Assembly: GCF_025989125.1 (NCBI RefSeq)
Contig: NZ_JAPDNR010000001.1
Location: 974,301-1,038,300 of the forward strand
Length of the DNA stretch: 64,000 nt
Reading direction: 5' to 3'
Source of the DNA: Chitinophaga nivalis
GTDB taxonomy: Bacteria; Bacteroidota; Bacteroidia; Chitinophagales; Chitinophagaceae
Of the stretch, positions 52,540 through 60,024 are shown piece after piece (the first letter of the stretch is position 1; each line of letters starts with the position of its first letter). Below the pieces are notes generated by a model. It saw only the letters and a program-made list of their open reading frames with translations. It was not told the DNA's origin and made no database searches. The position numbers and the translations under genes are program-made.

Positions 52540-54252
52540 ATGCGGATCCCCATTGTTTGTACCTGCCTGTTATTAATACAGGTGTATACCATTTGTGCAC
52601 AAACACCTCTCAGGTATAGTGCCGTTATTCATGAAATCATGTGTAAACCCTCACCCGTCGCTGGTTTGCCTCCCTTTGAATACGTTGAGTTGCGCAACAT
52701 CAGTGATACTGCCATACAACTAAAAGACTGGTGGCTGGCCGTCAATAAACGGGAAACAAGACTACCTGCATATTGGCTGCAGCCGGATAGCATGTTGGTA
52801 TTATGCTCCCCTGCCGCGGTAAATAGTTTTAGTATTGCCAATATTGCGGGAGTAGACCGTATGCCTGCATTGGCAGATGATAGCGGGCTAGTGGTATTGT
52901 ATAACCGGCATAAGCAGGTTGTTCATGCAGTGGCGTACGACGATAGCTGGTATGGTAACACGCGTTTGGCCAAAGGAGGCTATAGCCTGGAGATGGGGAA
53001 TGCAGCGCTCCCCTGCAGCGGTAAAATAAACTGGCAGGCCAGCAGTGCGTCTGCCGGCGGTACACCCGGTAAATACAATGCAACGGCGGCTCCCGTGCAG
53101 GATGAATCGCGCCCGGATCTGTTATATGCAGGTATCACAGATAGTCTGCATATTACCTTACAGTTCAGCAAAACGCTGGATAGTGCACTGGCGGGCAATG
53201 TGGGCAGGTATCAGTTGACGGGTGATATCCGGATATTGTCTGCTACCGTATTGCCACCCTTGTTTAATGCGGTATCGCTGCAGTTATCGCAACCACTGCA
53301 GCAACAGCTGCTGTATACCGTAACGGTAAATGGTATCGCTGACTGTGCCGGTGCCGTGAGCGGATGGATGACTACTGCTACCCTGGGAAGGCCGCAGGCG
53401 CCGGTGGCGGCAGATGTTATTATCAATGAACTGTTGTTTTATCCACTCCCGGGCCGGCCGGAATTCATTGAGCTGTATAACCGCAGTACAAAAGTCATTG
53501 CCCTGGATTCGCTGCGTATTTGCGCCAGAAAGGCAGCGGGCCGGTTGGAACCATTGAAAAGGATCAGTGCCGGTGCGCGTTTGCTGATGCCAGGGCAATG
53601 GCTGGCCATTACCACAGATGCTACTTTACTGTGTCGCTATTATCATTGCCGCGCACGGGGGCAGGTAGAGGAAGTCGGCAGCCTGCCGGTGATGCCGATG
53701 GCAGCTGGTCAGGTGGTATTGCTGACTGCCGATAGTCTGATCCTGGATGAAGTGCATTATACGGATAAGCAGCATTTTCAGTTAGGGAACAGCTGGCAGG
53801 GTGCATCCCTGGAGCGGATAGATGCGGAAGCTCCTTCATTGGCAGCAGGTAACTGGCACACGGCCGCAGCTACTGCCGGTTATGCCACACCGGGTGCCAT
53901 AAATTCGCAACAGCGGGCTGATGAGGCAATAGCCGCTACCACTGTGCTAACACCGGAAGTGTTTTCACCAGATGCCGACGGAATTGCGGATCAGACGGTG
54001 CTTTCTTTCCGGTTGCCGGGCCCTGGTTGGGTTGGCAATGTGACAGTTTATGACGCGAAGGGAGTGCCGGTGCGTTTTCTGGCCCGCAATATATTGCTGG
54101 GAAATACGGCTTTTTTACCTTGGGATGGAACAGGTGAAAATGCAGTAGTTTTACCATCAGGTATTTACATATTTTTTATAGAGATATTTAACCGGCAGGG
54201 TGAGGTCAGACGCTGGAAACACACAGTGGTAGTGGCACGAAAGTTGAGTTGA
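52540..54252 (+). CDS. Lamin-tail-domain surface protein with C-terminal sorting domain
   Basis: About 570 residues from the ATG at 52540 (MRIPIVCTCLLLIQVYTICAQ signal); the upstream frame begins with TTG at 52492. It contains two lamin-tail (LTD) domains: HEIMCKPSPVAGLPPFEYVE at about 30-160 and INELLFYPLPGRPEFIELYN at about 290-420. A bacterial Ig-like/SbsA-like segment lies between them. The C-terminal 90 residues (VFSPDADGIADQ ... FLPWDGTGENAVVLPSGIYI) are a FlgD-like/T9SS sorting-type domain. It is expected to be exported and surface-attached. No porP/sprF is adjacent, unlike the giant adhesin. LTD proteins are sometimes linked to nucleases, but no nuclease motif is seen here. Confidence 0.82.
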   Translation: MRIPIVCTCLLLIQVYTICAQTPLRYSAVIHEIMCKPSPVAGLPPFEYVELRNISDTAIQLKDWWLAVNKRETRLPAYWLQPDSMLVLCSPAAVNSFSIANIAGVDRMPALADDSGLVVLYNRHKQVVHAVAYDDSWYGNTRLAKGGYSLEMGNAALPCSGKINWQASSASAGGTPGKYNATAAPVQDESRPDLLYAGITDSLHITLQFSKTLDSALAGNVGRYQLTGDIRILSATVLPPLFNAVSLQLSQPLQQQLLYTVTVNGIADCAGAVSGWMTTATLGRPQAPVAADVIINELLFYPLPGRPEFIELYNRSTKVIALDSLRICARKAAGRLEPLKRISAGARLLMPGQWLAITTDATLLCRYYHCRARGQVEEVGSLPVMPMAAGQVVLLTADSLILDEVHYTDKQHFQLGNSWQGASLERIDAEAPSLAAGNWHTAAATAGYATPGAINSQQRADEAIAATTVLTPEVFSPDADGIADQTVLSFRLPGPGWVGNVTVYDAKGVPVRFLARNILLGNTAFLPWDGTGENAVVLPSGIYIFFIEIFNRQGEVRRWKHTVVVARKLS

Positions 54253-54317
54253 AGCAGCCCCGGCTTCTGACAAACTTTGGATGAAAATTTGTCAGCGGGC
54301 AATCTATTATAATTATT

Positions 54318-54325
54318 TATATTTG
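54318..54325 (+). promoter_or_regulatory. -7 element of the DUF5606 gene
   Basis: TATATTTG matches TAnnTTTG exactly and is 20 bp before the ATG at 54346. The nearest TTTG (54288-54291) is at a 26-nt spacing, longer than usual. Confidence 0.5.
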
Positions 54326-54345
54326 CGCTTCCTAAAAATTTGAAC

Positions 54346-55014
54346 ATGCAGTACAGAGAAATTGTTGCAGTAACCGGATTGGGCGGTTTGTTTCAGTTAA
54401 TGGCCAGTAAACAAGATGGCGCTATCGTAAGGTCACTGGAAGATAAGAGCACAAGGTTTGTGTCTTCCCGCGTGCATAATTTTACTCCACTGGAAAGTAT
54501 CGAAGTATTCACTACCGGCGAAAACGTAAACCTGGCTGAGGTATTCAAAGCTATGGACGAAAAAGCAGCTGCTTTTCCTGTTGCCGAGGGTAAAGCTGAT
54601 AACAATGCGATCAAAGCTTATTTCAAAAACGTATTCCCTGAATTCGACGAAGAAAGGGTATATGTGAGTGATATGAAGAAGATGGTGAAATGGTTTGGTA
54701 TCCTCAAAGCAAACGATCTGTTGAAGTTTGACGAAATCCTGGCCGAAGGTGAAGAAGAAACCGTAGAAGAAGTAGTAGCTGAAACAGCTGCTCCTGAAAA
54801 AAAGAAAAAAGCTGAACCCGCTGAACCAGCAGTAGCTGCTGAAGCAGGTGAAGAAAAACCTAAGAAAGCACGTGCTAAAAAAGCAGCAGGTGAAGAAGGC
54901 ACAGAAGAGAAGGCACCTAAAAAAGCAAGAGCTAAAAAAGAAGACGCTCCTGCCGCTGAAGGTGAAGAACCAAAGAAAGTAGCTAAGCCACGCAAGAAGA
55001 AAACCGAAGAGTAG
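54346..55014 (+). CDS. DUF5606 family protein with Lys/Ala/Glu-rich tail
   Basis: About 222 residues. Residues 1-135 form a compact domain (MQYREIVAVTGLGGLFQLMA ... VKWFGILKANDLLKFDEI) characteristic of the Bacteroidota DUF5606 family. Its opening resembles a small nucleic-acid-binding or beta-barrel fold, with no proven function. The last 85 residues are low complexity: KKKKAEPAEPAVAAEA, then copies of KKARAKKA alternating with acidic stretches, like histone H1-type tails that bind DNA or RNA. It is cytosolic. A perfect -7 element lies upstream. A nucleic-acid role is inference. Confidence 0.85.
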   Translation: MQYREIVAVTGLGGLFQLMASKQDGAIVRSLEDKSTRFVSSRVHNFTPLESIEVFTTGENVNLAEVFKAMDEKAAAFPVAEGKADNNAIKAYFKNVFPEFDEERVYVSDMKKMVKWFGILKANDLLKFDEILAEGEEETVEEVVAETAAPEKKKKAEPAEPAVAAEAGEEKPKKARAKKAAGEEGTEEKAPKKARAKKEDAPAAEGEEPKKVAKPRKKKTEE

Positions 55015-55068
55015 TTGTAGAAACAGGTAACGGTATCACACCGGTTACATTCTGCAATGTTAAATATG

Positions 55069-55116
55069 CTCAGGCTTCTGTATTACCCGATATCTCCGGT
55101 AATGCAGAAGCCTGAG
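55069..55116 (+). repeat. Stem-loop after the DUF5606 gene
   Basis: A 19-bp stem with one T-G pair and a 10-nt loop. The following sequence TAATTTC lacks a strong T run, so it is at best a weak terminator. Confidence 0.55.
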
Positions 55117-55210
55117 TAATTTCAGGGATATCGGATACAGCAGAAAAGAATCTGCTGATTACATCAAAAATTCCCTAAATTCAAAAATCAGAAAATCTCA
55201 AAATAGTTTT

Positions 55211-56932
55211 ATGACCCAACTTAATGCAGATATAAAAAAACTTCCCCGCCATTTTCTTCCGGAAGATTTTTCAGTGACTACCTGGGAGGCGTTACAGCCT
55301 TATTTCGAAGCATTACAGCAAAGACCTCTTCATAGTGTGGCAGACCTGGAGCAATGGCTGAAAGATATGAGTGAACTGGAAGCAGTAACTAATGAAGATG
55401 CCTGCTGGCGCCAGATCCGCATGACCTGCGATACAACCGATAAAAAACTGGAGGAAGCATTTGCCTACTACTGTATGGAAATACAGCCGCAGTTACAGCC
55501 ATATGCAGATGCCCTTAATAAAAAACTGCTGGAAAGTCCATACCTGAAAGAGCTGGACCAGGAGCTGTATAAAACCTATCTCCGCAATGTAGAGAAACAG
55601 GTAAAACTGTTCCGCGAAGAAAACATTCCGATCCAGGCAGAACTGAGTGTAATGGCGCAGCAATATGGCGCTATTGCCGGTAAAATGACCATTACGGTAA
55701 AGGATCAGGAATATACCCTGCAACAGGCGGCGAAGTTTCTGGAGAACAGCGACCGCGCCCTGCGGGAAGAAGTGTTTGCCAAAACCGCTGCCCGTCGTTT
55801 GGAAGACCGCACTGCCCTGGATGAATTGTACAGCAACCTCATTGTGAAACGTGATCAGATAGCGAAGAACGCAGGATTTGCCAACTACCGGGATTATAAA
55901 TTTGAAGAACTGGGCCGCTTCGATTACACCAAAGAAGACAGCTTCCAGTTCCATGATGCCATCAAGGAACATATCCTGCCACTGGTAAAAGAGATCTACG
56001 AAAAACAAAAAAATAAACTGCAGCTGGATACCCTGAAACCATGGGATACCGATGCAGAACCAGCAGGGATAAAACCCCTGGAACCTTTCCACACCGGAGA
56101 AGAACTGGTAACTAAAGCCATTGCTACTTTTGATGAGCTGGGCCCCTTCTTTGGCAACTGCCTGCGGGTAATGAAACAAATGGGACACCTCGATCTGGAA
56201 AGCCGCAAAGGCAAAGCGCCGGGTGGTTATAATTGCCCGCTGCCGGAAACCGGCGTGCCCTTTATTTTCATGAATGCTGCCGGTCAGATGAAAGACCTCA
56301 CTACCATGGTACATGAAGGAGGCCATGCGGTACACTCTTTCCTGAGCCATCACCTGGCACTCAGTGCATTCAAGGAATATCCGATGGAGATTGCAGAAGT
56401 TGCCAGTATGAGTATGGAGCTGTTTACCATGGACCACTGGGATATTTTCTTTGACGATGCAGAGCAGCTGCGCCGCGCCCGATTGCAACAGCTGGAACGT
56501 GCCATTGTGATTTTCCCCTGGATTGCCACCATCGATAAATTCCAGCACTGGATATATGAAAATCCGCAGCATACTGCAGCAGCCCGCACCGAAAAATGGG
56601 TAGAAATCCTCAACGAATTTTCTCCGGGTGTGCTGGACTGGTCTGGCCACGAAGATTATAAAGCAATTGGCTGGCAGAAGCAACTGCACCTGTTTGAAGT
56701 ACCTTTCTACTATATAGAATATGGTATTGCACAACTGGGCGCTATTGCCATGTGGAAACAATACCGGGAAAACAAAACACAGGCCCTGGACAACTACGTA
56801 CAGGCATTGAGTTTAGGTAATACCAAAACGTTGCCGGAACTGTACAAAGCTGCCGGTATCCGGTTTGATTTCTCACCGGCTTACGTAAAAGAACTGGCTG
56901 ATTTTGTGAAAGCAGCTATCTCTGCATTATAA
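55211..56932 (+). CDS. M3-family oligoendopeptidase
   Basis: A 573-residue zinc oligopeptidase of family M3 (PepF-like group). HEGGH at residues 368-372 is the zinc site, and EYPMEIAEVASMSMEL supplies the third ligand Glu downstream. FHDAIKEHILPLVKEIYEKQ and the helical N-terminal domain are typical. No signal peptide is present, so it should degrade short peptides in the cytoplasm. It stands alone between a stem-loop and a strong terminator. A second peptidase of a different family (M13) is encoded in this window but is exported. Confidence 0.95.
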   Translation: MTQLNADIKKLPRHFLPEDFSVTTWEALQPYFEALQQRPLHSVADLEQWLKDMSELEAVTNEDACWRQIRMTCDTTDKKLEEAFAYYCMEIQPQLQPYADALNKKLLESPYLKELDQELYKTYLRNVEKQVKLFREENIPIQAELSVMAQQYGAIAGKMTITVKDQEYTLQQAAKFLENSDRALREEVFAKTAARRLEDRTALDELYSNLIVKRDQIAKNAGFANYRDYKFEELGRFDYTKEDSFQFHDAIKEHILPLVKEIYEKQKNKLQLDTLKPWDTDAEPAGIKPLEPFHTGEELVTKAIATFDELGPFFGNCLRVMKQMGHLDLESRKGKAPGGYNCPLPETGVPFIFMNAAGQMKDLTTMVHEGGHAVHSFLSHHLALSAFKEYPMEIAEVASMSMELFTMDHWDIFFDDAEQLRRARLQQLERAIVIFPWIATIDKFQHWIYENPQHTAAARTEKWVEILNEFSPGVLDWSGHEDYKAIGWQKQLHLFEVPFYYIEYGIAQLGAIAMWKQYRENKTQALDNYVQALSLGNTKTLPELYKAAGIRFDFSPAYVKELADFVKAAISAL

Positions 56933-56951
56933 TATTTAACAGAAAAGAAAA

Positions 56952-56993
56952 GGCCGCCGGCAGGTTTTGTATAACCCGCCGGCGGCCTCGTTT
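56952..56993. terminator. Terminator between the M3 peptidase and the Fur-family gene
   Basis: A 10-bp GC-only stem (56952-56961 with 56978-56987) is followed by TCGTTTT on the plus strand. On the minus strand it is followed by TTTTCTTTTC. It probably serves both convergent genes. Confidence 0.75.
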
Positions 56994-57005
56994 TAAACGT
57001 AGTGA

Positions 57006-57440
57006 TTACTTACAGGTTTTGCATACACCACTTACAACTACCTCTACGTTATGCGCAGCATAACCTTTGGGTAACTGGATTTGTGGTACATCGGTTTCGT
57101 CCAGACAGATCGTATTGCCACATGCCTCACATTTGAAATGAATATGGTGGTCGTGGTGATGGTGTTCTGAGCAATCCGATTTGCATAAGGCATAACGTAC
57201 AGACGTATCTGTAGTTGGTATTTTATGGATAATGCCTTTATCCATGAATGTTTGCAGGGTGCGGTATACCGTTACACGGTCAAAGGATTTTCCCGCCAGT
57301 TTTTCAAAGTCACTGTGCTCCAGCGCACCATTACTTTTCATGAACAGCTCCAAAATCTTGATCCTGGTGTCCGTTACGCTTAACTTGCTATCACGTAATA
57401 AATTGGCTATCCGTTCTGCTACTTGTTGTTTGATACCCAT
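57006..57440 (-). CDS. Fur-family metalloregulator, probably Zur-like
   Basis: A 144-residue repressor of the Fur family. The winged-helix DNA-binding domain (about 1-85) has FDRVTVYRTLQTFMDKGIIHK. The dimerisation domain has a His-rich metal site HHHHDHHIHFKCEACG and a C-terminal CKTC, so two CxxC pairs hold the structural zinc. The context points to zinc sensing: MerC-like, CobW-like GTPase and TonB receptor genes start on the other side of SCO1. A palindrome overlaps the merC promoter. It is 11 bp downstream of the SCO1 gene and co-transcribed with it. Iron or peroxide sensing is not excluded. Confidence 0.88.
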   Translation of the reverse strand: MGIKQQVAERIANLLRDSKLSVTDTRIKILELFMKSNGALEHSDFEKLAGKSFDRVTVYRTLQTFMDKGIIHKIPTTDTSVRYALCKSDCSEHHHHDHHIHFKCEACGNTICLDETDVPQIQLPKGYAAHNVEVVVSGVCKTCK

Positions 57441-57451
57441 GATGAAAAACT

Positions 57452-58078
57452 TTATTCTTCCATTAAACGGTCAATATCTTCGATCAGTTTATCTATGTCT
57501 TTTTGTTTGGTACCTTCATACAGGCCACGAATCTGTCCTGTTTTATCTACCAGTGCAAACCATTGGGTGTGCACAAAATCTTCATCTCCTGTATAGGTGC
57601 CGTCATCTACCATATATCCCTGACGGGCCAGGCGATAGAGCTGCTTTTTATCGCCGGTGAGGAACCACCAGTTTTTAGGATCTGCCTGATGCTTTGCGGC
57701 ATAAGCTTTCAATACTGGTACGCTGTCGTGCTCCGGATCTACCGTGTGCGACAGGATGAGAAAATCCGGTTTGTTTTTGTATTTCGCATACACTTTATCC
57801 AGATTGGCATTCATCTTCGGACAAATACCCGTGCAGGTGGTAAAGAAAAACTCCGCTACATAGATCTTATTGTTTACATCTGCTTTGGCTTTGGTATTAC
57901 CATCCTGGTCGGTAAAGGAAAAACCCGGTACAGTATGGCCCGGTGCCCCCAGTATCGGTAACTTCTCTTTCCCCAGGAAAGTACCTCTTTCGCCTTTTAT
58001 AACATAGCCTGCATAGCCCAGAAACCCTGCGCTCAGCACCGCAAAAAATGAAATCAATATGATCGCTTTCTTAGACAT
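57452..58078 (-). CDS. SCO1/SenC-family copper chaperone/thioredoxin-like protein
   Basis: A 208-residue protein. A single N-terminal membrane anchor (ILISFFAVLSAGFLGYAGYV) is followed by a thioredoxin fold with the SCO1 motif FTTCTGICPKM (CxxxC) and the downstream conserved His in VHTQW. SCO1 delivers copper to the CuA site of cytochrome c oxidase or acts as a thiol reductase. It faces the periplasm. It is the first gene of an operon with the Fur-family regulator, an unusual pairing that links respiratory copper handling with metal regulation. A -7 element TACCTTTG precedes it. Confidence 0.93.
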   Translation of the reverse strand: MSKKAIILISFFAVLSAGFLGYAGYVIKGERGTFLGKEKLPILGAPGHTVPGFSFTDQDGNTKAKADVNNKIYVAEFFFTTCTGICPKMNANLDKVYAKYKNKPDFLILSHTVDPEHDSVPVLKAYAAKHQADPKNWWFLTGDKKQLYRLARQGYMVDDGTYTGDEDFVHTQWFALVDKTGQIRGLYEGTKQKDIDKLIEDIDRLMEE

Positions 58079-58113
58079 AGGTTAGATCCCCGCTGTTTTG
58101 ATACTATAATATA

Positions 58114-58121
58114 CAAAGGTA
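58114..58121 (-). promoter_or_regulatory. -7 element of the SCO1-fur operon
   Basis: On the minus strand TACCTTTG matches TAnnTTTG, 35 bp before the ATG at 58078. No clear -33 TTTG is found at the expected distance. Confidence 0.45.
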
Positions 58122-58223
58122 GCACTTAGTTGACAGATGCCCATCGGTGTACCCTTCCTTCTTCATTTTTAACACGTTCACAACATATTATAAGTGATGA
58201 AATAAACTATGCCTGTTATGGAT

Positions 58224-58256
58224 AAAATAATTTGCAACATTGTTGCAAATTATTTT
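58224..58256 (+). promoter_or_regulatory. Fur/Zur-type operator in front of merC-like gene
   Basis: A perfect palindrome: 15-nt arms at 58224-58238 and 58242-58256 around ATT, with core TTTGCAACATTGTTGCAAA. It covers the -33 TTTG (58231-58234) and the whole 21-nt spacer up to the -7 element TATTTTTG (58256-58263). A repressor bound here would block polymerase. The Fur-family gene lies 0.8 kb away across the divergent promoter region. Confidence 0.75.
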
Positions 58257-58263
58257 ATTTTTG
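58231..58263 (+). promoter_or_regulatory. Consensus promoter of the merC-cobW genes
   Basis: TTTG at 58231-58234, a 21-nt spacer and TATTTTTG at 58256-58263 match the Bacteroidota consensus. Transcription should start near 58270, about 14 nt before the ATG at 58284. This rules out the longer merC start at 58209. Confidence 0.75.
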
Positions 58264-58283
58264 TGAAGATTGAATCAAAGGAT

Positions 58284-58697
58284 ATGGAGGAGAATTTTTT
58301 ACGGAAGATGAATCTCGACACATTAGGGATTGGTGCATCATTGTTGTGTGCGGTACACTGTGCTTTATTGCCCTTGGTACTAACGATGTTGCCCTTACTG
58401 GGGGCAGCGCTGCCGGAAAATGAATGGCTGGAGTATGCCTTGTTATCAGGGTCTTTTGTAATAGGTTGCCTGGCACTGGGAAGAGGATACTTTCGCCATC
58501 ACCGGCGTATACGACCATTACTCCTGTTTTCGGCAGGATTTGTTTTATTGGTATGCGGTCATTTTATAGCGCCCGCAGATGGCTGGGAACCATTGCCCAT
58601 TGCCATTGGGGCCCTTATGATCATCGCAGCACACCTGCTCAACCTGCGCGGCTGCAAGCAATGCGCTGTGCATAAGGGAGCGCCTGTCGCAAAATAA
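58284..58697 (+). CDS. MerC-domain membrane protein
   Basis: About 137 residues from the ATG at 58284. The frame back to 58209 runs through the operator and promoter and is rejected. There are four membrane helices. The first has a Cys pair in LLCAVHCALLP (about 22 and 26), the MerC metal-site pattern, and the C-terminus has another (GCKQCAVH). MerC proteins carry mercury or other soft/transition metals across the inner membrane. In this zinc-type context zinc transport is more likely than mercury resistance, since no merR, merA or merT is nearby. The CobW-like gene starts 10 bp downstream. Confidence 0.85.
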   Translation: MEENFLRKMNLDTLGIGASLLCAVHCALLPLVLTMLPLLGAALPENEWLEYALLSGSFVIGCLALGRGYFRHHRRIRPLLLFSAGFVLLVCGHFIAPADGWEPLPIAIGALMIIAAHLLNLRGCKQCAVHKGAPVAK

Positions 58698-58707
58698 AAA
58701 ATTACAT

Positions 58708-59892
58708 ATGGAAAAATTGCCTGTTACGGTGCTGAGTGGCTTTCTCGGCGCGGGTAAGACTTCTTTGCTCAATCATGTACTGCATAACCGCGAAAATTTA
58801 CGTGTAGCCGTTATCGTGAATGACATGAGTGAAGTGAACATTGATGCACAGTTGGTACGAAATGAAAATACCCTGCACAAAACGGAGGAGAAACTGGTAG
58901 AAATGAGCAACGGTTGTATTTGTTGCACATTGCGGGAAGACCTGTTGAAAGAAGTCGCAGAACTGGCAGCAGCCCGCCGTTTTGATTATCTGTTGATCGA
59001 GTCTTCCGGTATTTCGGAACCAGTGCCGGTGGCACAGACCTTTTGTTACCAGGATGAAGACAACGGCATCGACCTGAGTGCGGTGAGCCGCCTGGATACG
59101 ATGGTCACCGTGGTAGATGCCTTTAACTTCCTGCAGGACTATGGGAGTGATGCCCGCCTGCTGGACCGGGACCTTACAGCAGACTATCAGGATCAGCGTA
59201 CCATTGTAAATCTGCTGACAGACCAGATAGAATTTGCCAATGTAATTCTGCTGAATAAATGCGACCTGGTAACCCCGGAGGAGATCGGTGTCCTGAAAGC
59301 AATATTGAAAAAACTCAATGCCACCGCCAGGATTATAGCAACAACCAATGGCCGCGTACCGCTCCGGGAAATACTGCACACCGGCTTGTTTGATTTTGAA
59401 ACAACCGCACAAAGTGCTGGCTGGCAGGCGGAGCTGGAGCAGGAACACACGCCGGAAACGGAAGCATACGGGATCTCTTCTTTTGTATACCGTAGCCGTA
59501 AACCCTTTCATCCGGAACGTTTCTGGCAATATATCAACGACCGGTGGCCGGCTGGAGTTATCCGCAGCAAAGGTCTTTTCTGGCTGGCTTCCCGGCCCAA
59601 ACTGGCGGTCAACTGGAGCCAGGCCGGTGGTTCATTGCGGGCCGAAAGGGCGGGCTACTGGTGGTGTGCCATACCCCGCCACCAATGGCAGATGGATGAA
59701 GAAACCCACGACCTCATCAGCCAACGTTGGGACGAGCGCTTTGCAGACAGGTATAATGAACTGGTTATCATCGGACAAGCCATGAATGAACCGGAAATAC
59801 GGCAGCAACTGGACAGCTGCCTGTGTACGGAGCCGGAAATAAAGCTGTACCAGCAGGGCTATCCGTTTAAGGATCTCTTTCCTGATATTTAG
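58708..59892 (+). CDS. CobW/COG0523 GTPase, probable zinc metallochaperone (ZigA/ZNG-like)
   Basis: A 394-residue G3E GTPase. Walker A GFLGAGKTSLLNH is at about 11-23, switch I at VNDMSEVNID, the CxCC metal motif at C70-I-C-C73 (NGCICCTLREDLL), Walker B ESSGISEP and the guanine motif NKCD. The CobW C-terminal domain (about 265-390) follows. COG0523 proteins couple GTP hydrolysis to metal delivery. Those repressed by Zur serve zinc starvation. The palindrome in front of the operon supports this. The gene is 10 bp after merC and is likely co-transcribed. The Trp-rich C-terminal insert (FWLASRPKLAVNWSQAGG) matches the longer ZigA-type subgroup. Confidence 0.93.
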   Translation: MEKLPVTVLSGFLGAGKTSLLNHVLHNRENLRVAVIVNDMSEVNIDAQLVRNENTLHKTEEKLVEMSNGCICCTLREDLLKEVAELAAARRFDYLLIESSGISEPVPVAQTFCYQDEDNGIDLSAVSRLDTMVTVVDAFNFLQDYGSDARLLDRDLTADYQDQRTIVNLLTDQIEFANVILLNKCDLVTPEEIGVLKAILKKLNATARIIATTNGRVPLREILHTGLFDFETTAQSAGWQAELEQEHTPETEAYGISSFVYRSRKPFHPERFWQYINDRWPAGVIRSKGLFWLASRPKLAVNWSQAGGSLRAERAGYWWCAIPRHQWQMDEETHDLISQRWDERFADRYNELVIIGQAMNEPEIRQQLDSCLCTEPEIKLYQQGYPFKDLFPDI

Positions 59893-59934
59893 CCTTGTCT
59901 AAAAAATAATTAAGGCATGTATAAAAAATGAATA

Positions 59935-59942
59935 TAGTTTTG
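59935..59942 (+). promoter_or_regulatory. -7 element before the TonB receptor gene
   Basis: TAGTTTTG matches TAnnTTTG, 82 bp upstream of the ATG at 60025. No good -33 box is seen at 19-21 nt. No second copy of the palindrome was found in 59893-60024. Confidence 0.4.
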
Positions 59943-60024
59943 TAAAAATATTTTTTGGCACAGATCGGAAGTATGCCGCTTGTTACTATCCTGAATACCC
60001 GACTGTTCATATTTATATCTATCA

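Noticed and set aside
55493..56761. 422-residue frame antisense to the M3 peptidase gene
   Set aside because: It overlaps the HEGGH-containing peptidase throughout. Its sequence is rich in Phe/His/Gln, as expected from a complementary strand, and has no recognisable domain.
58209..58283. Longer N-terminus for the MerC-like protein
   Set aside because: This stretch contains the palindrome and both promoter boxes, so it cannot be translated from that promoter.
58284..58697. Mercury-resistance operon
   Set aside because: Only a MerC-type protein is present. No merR, merT, merP or merA is seen, and the neighbours and operator point to zinc or general metal homeostasis.
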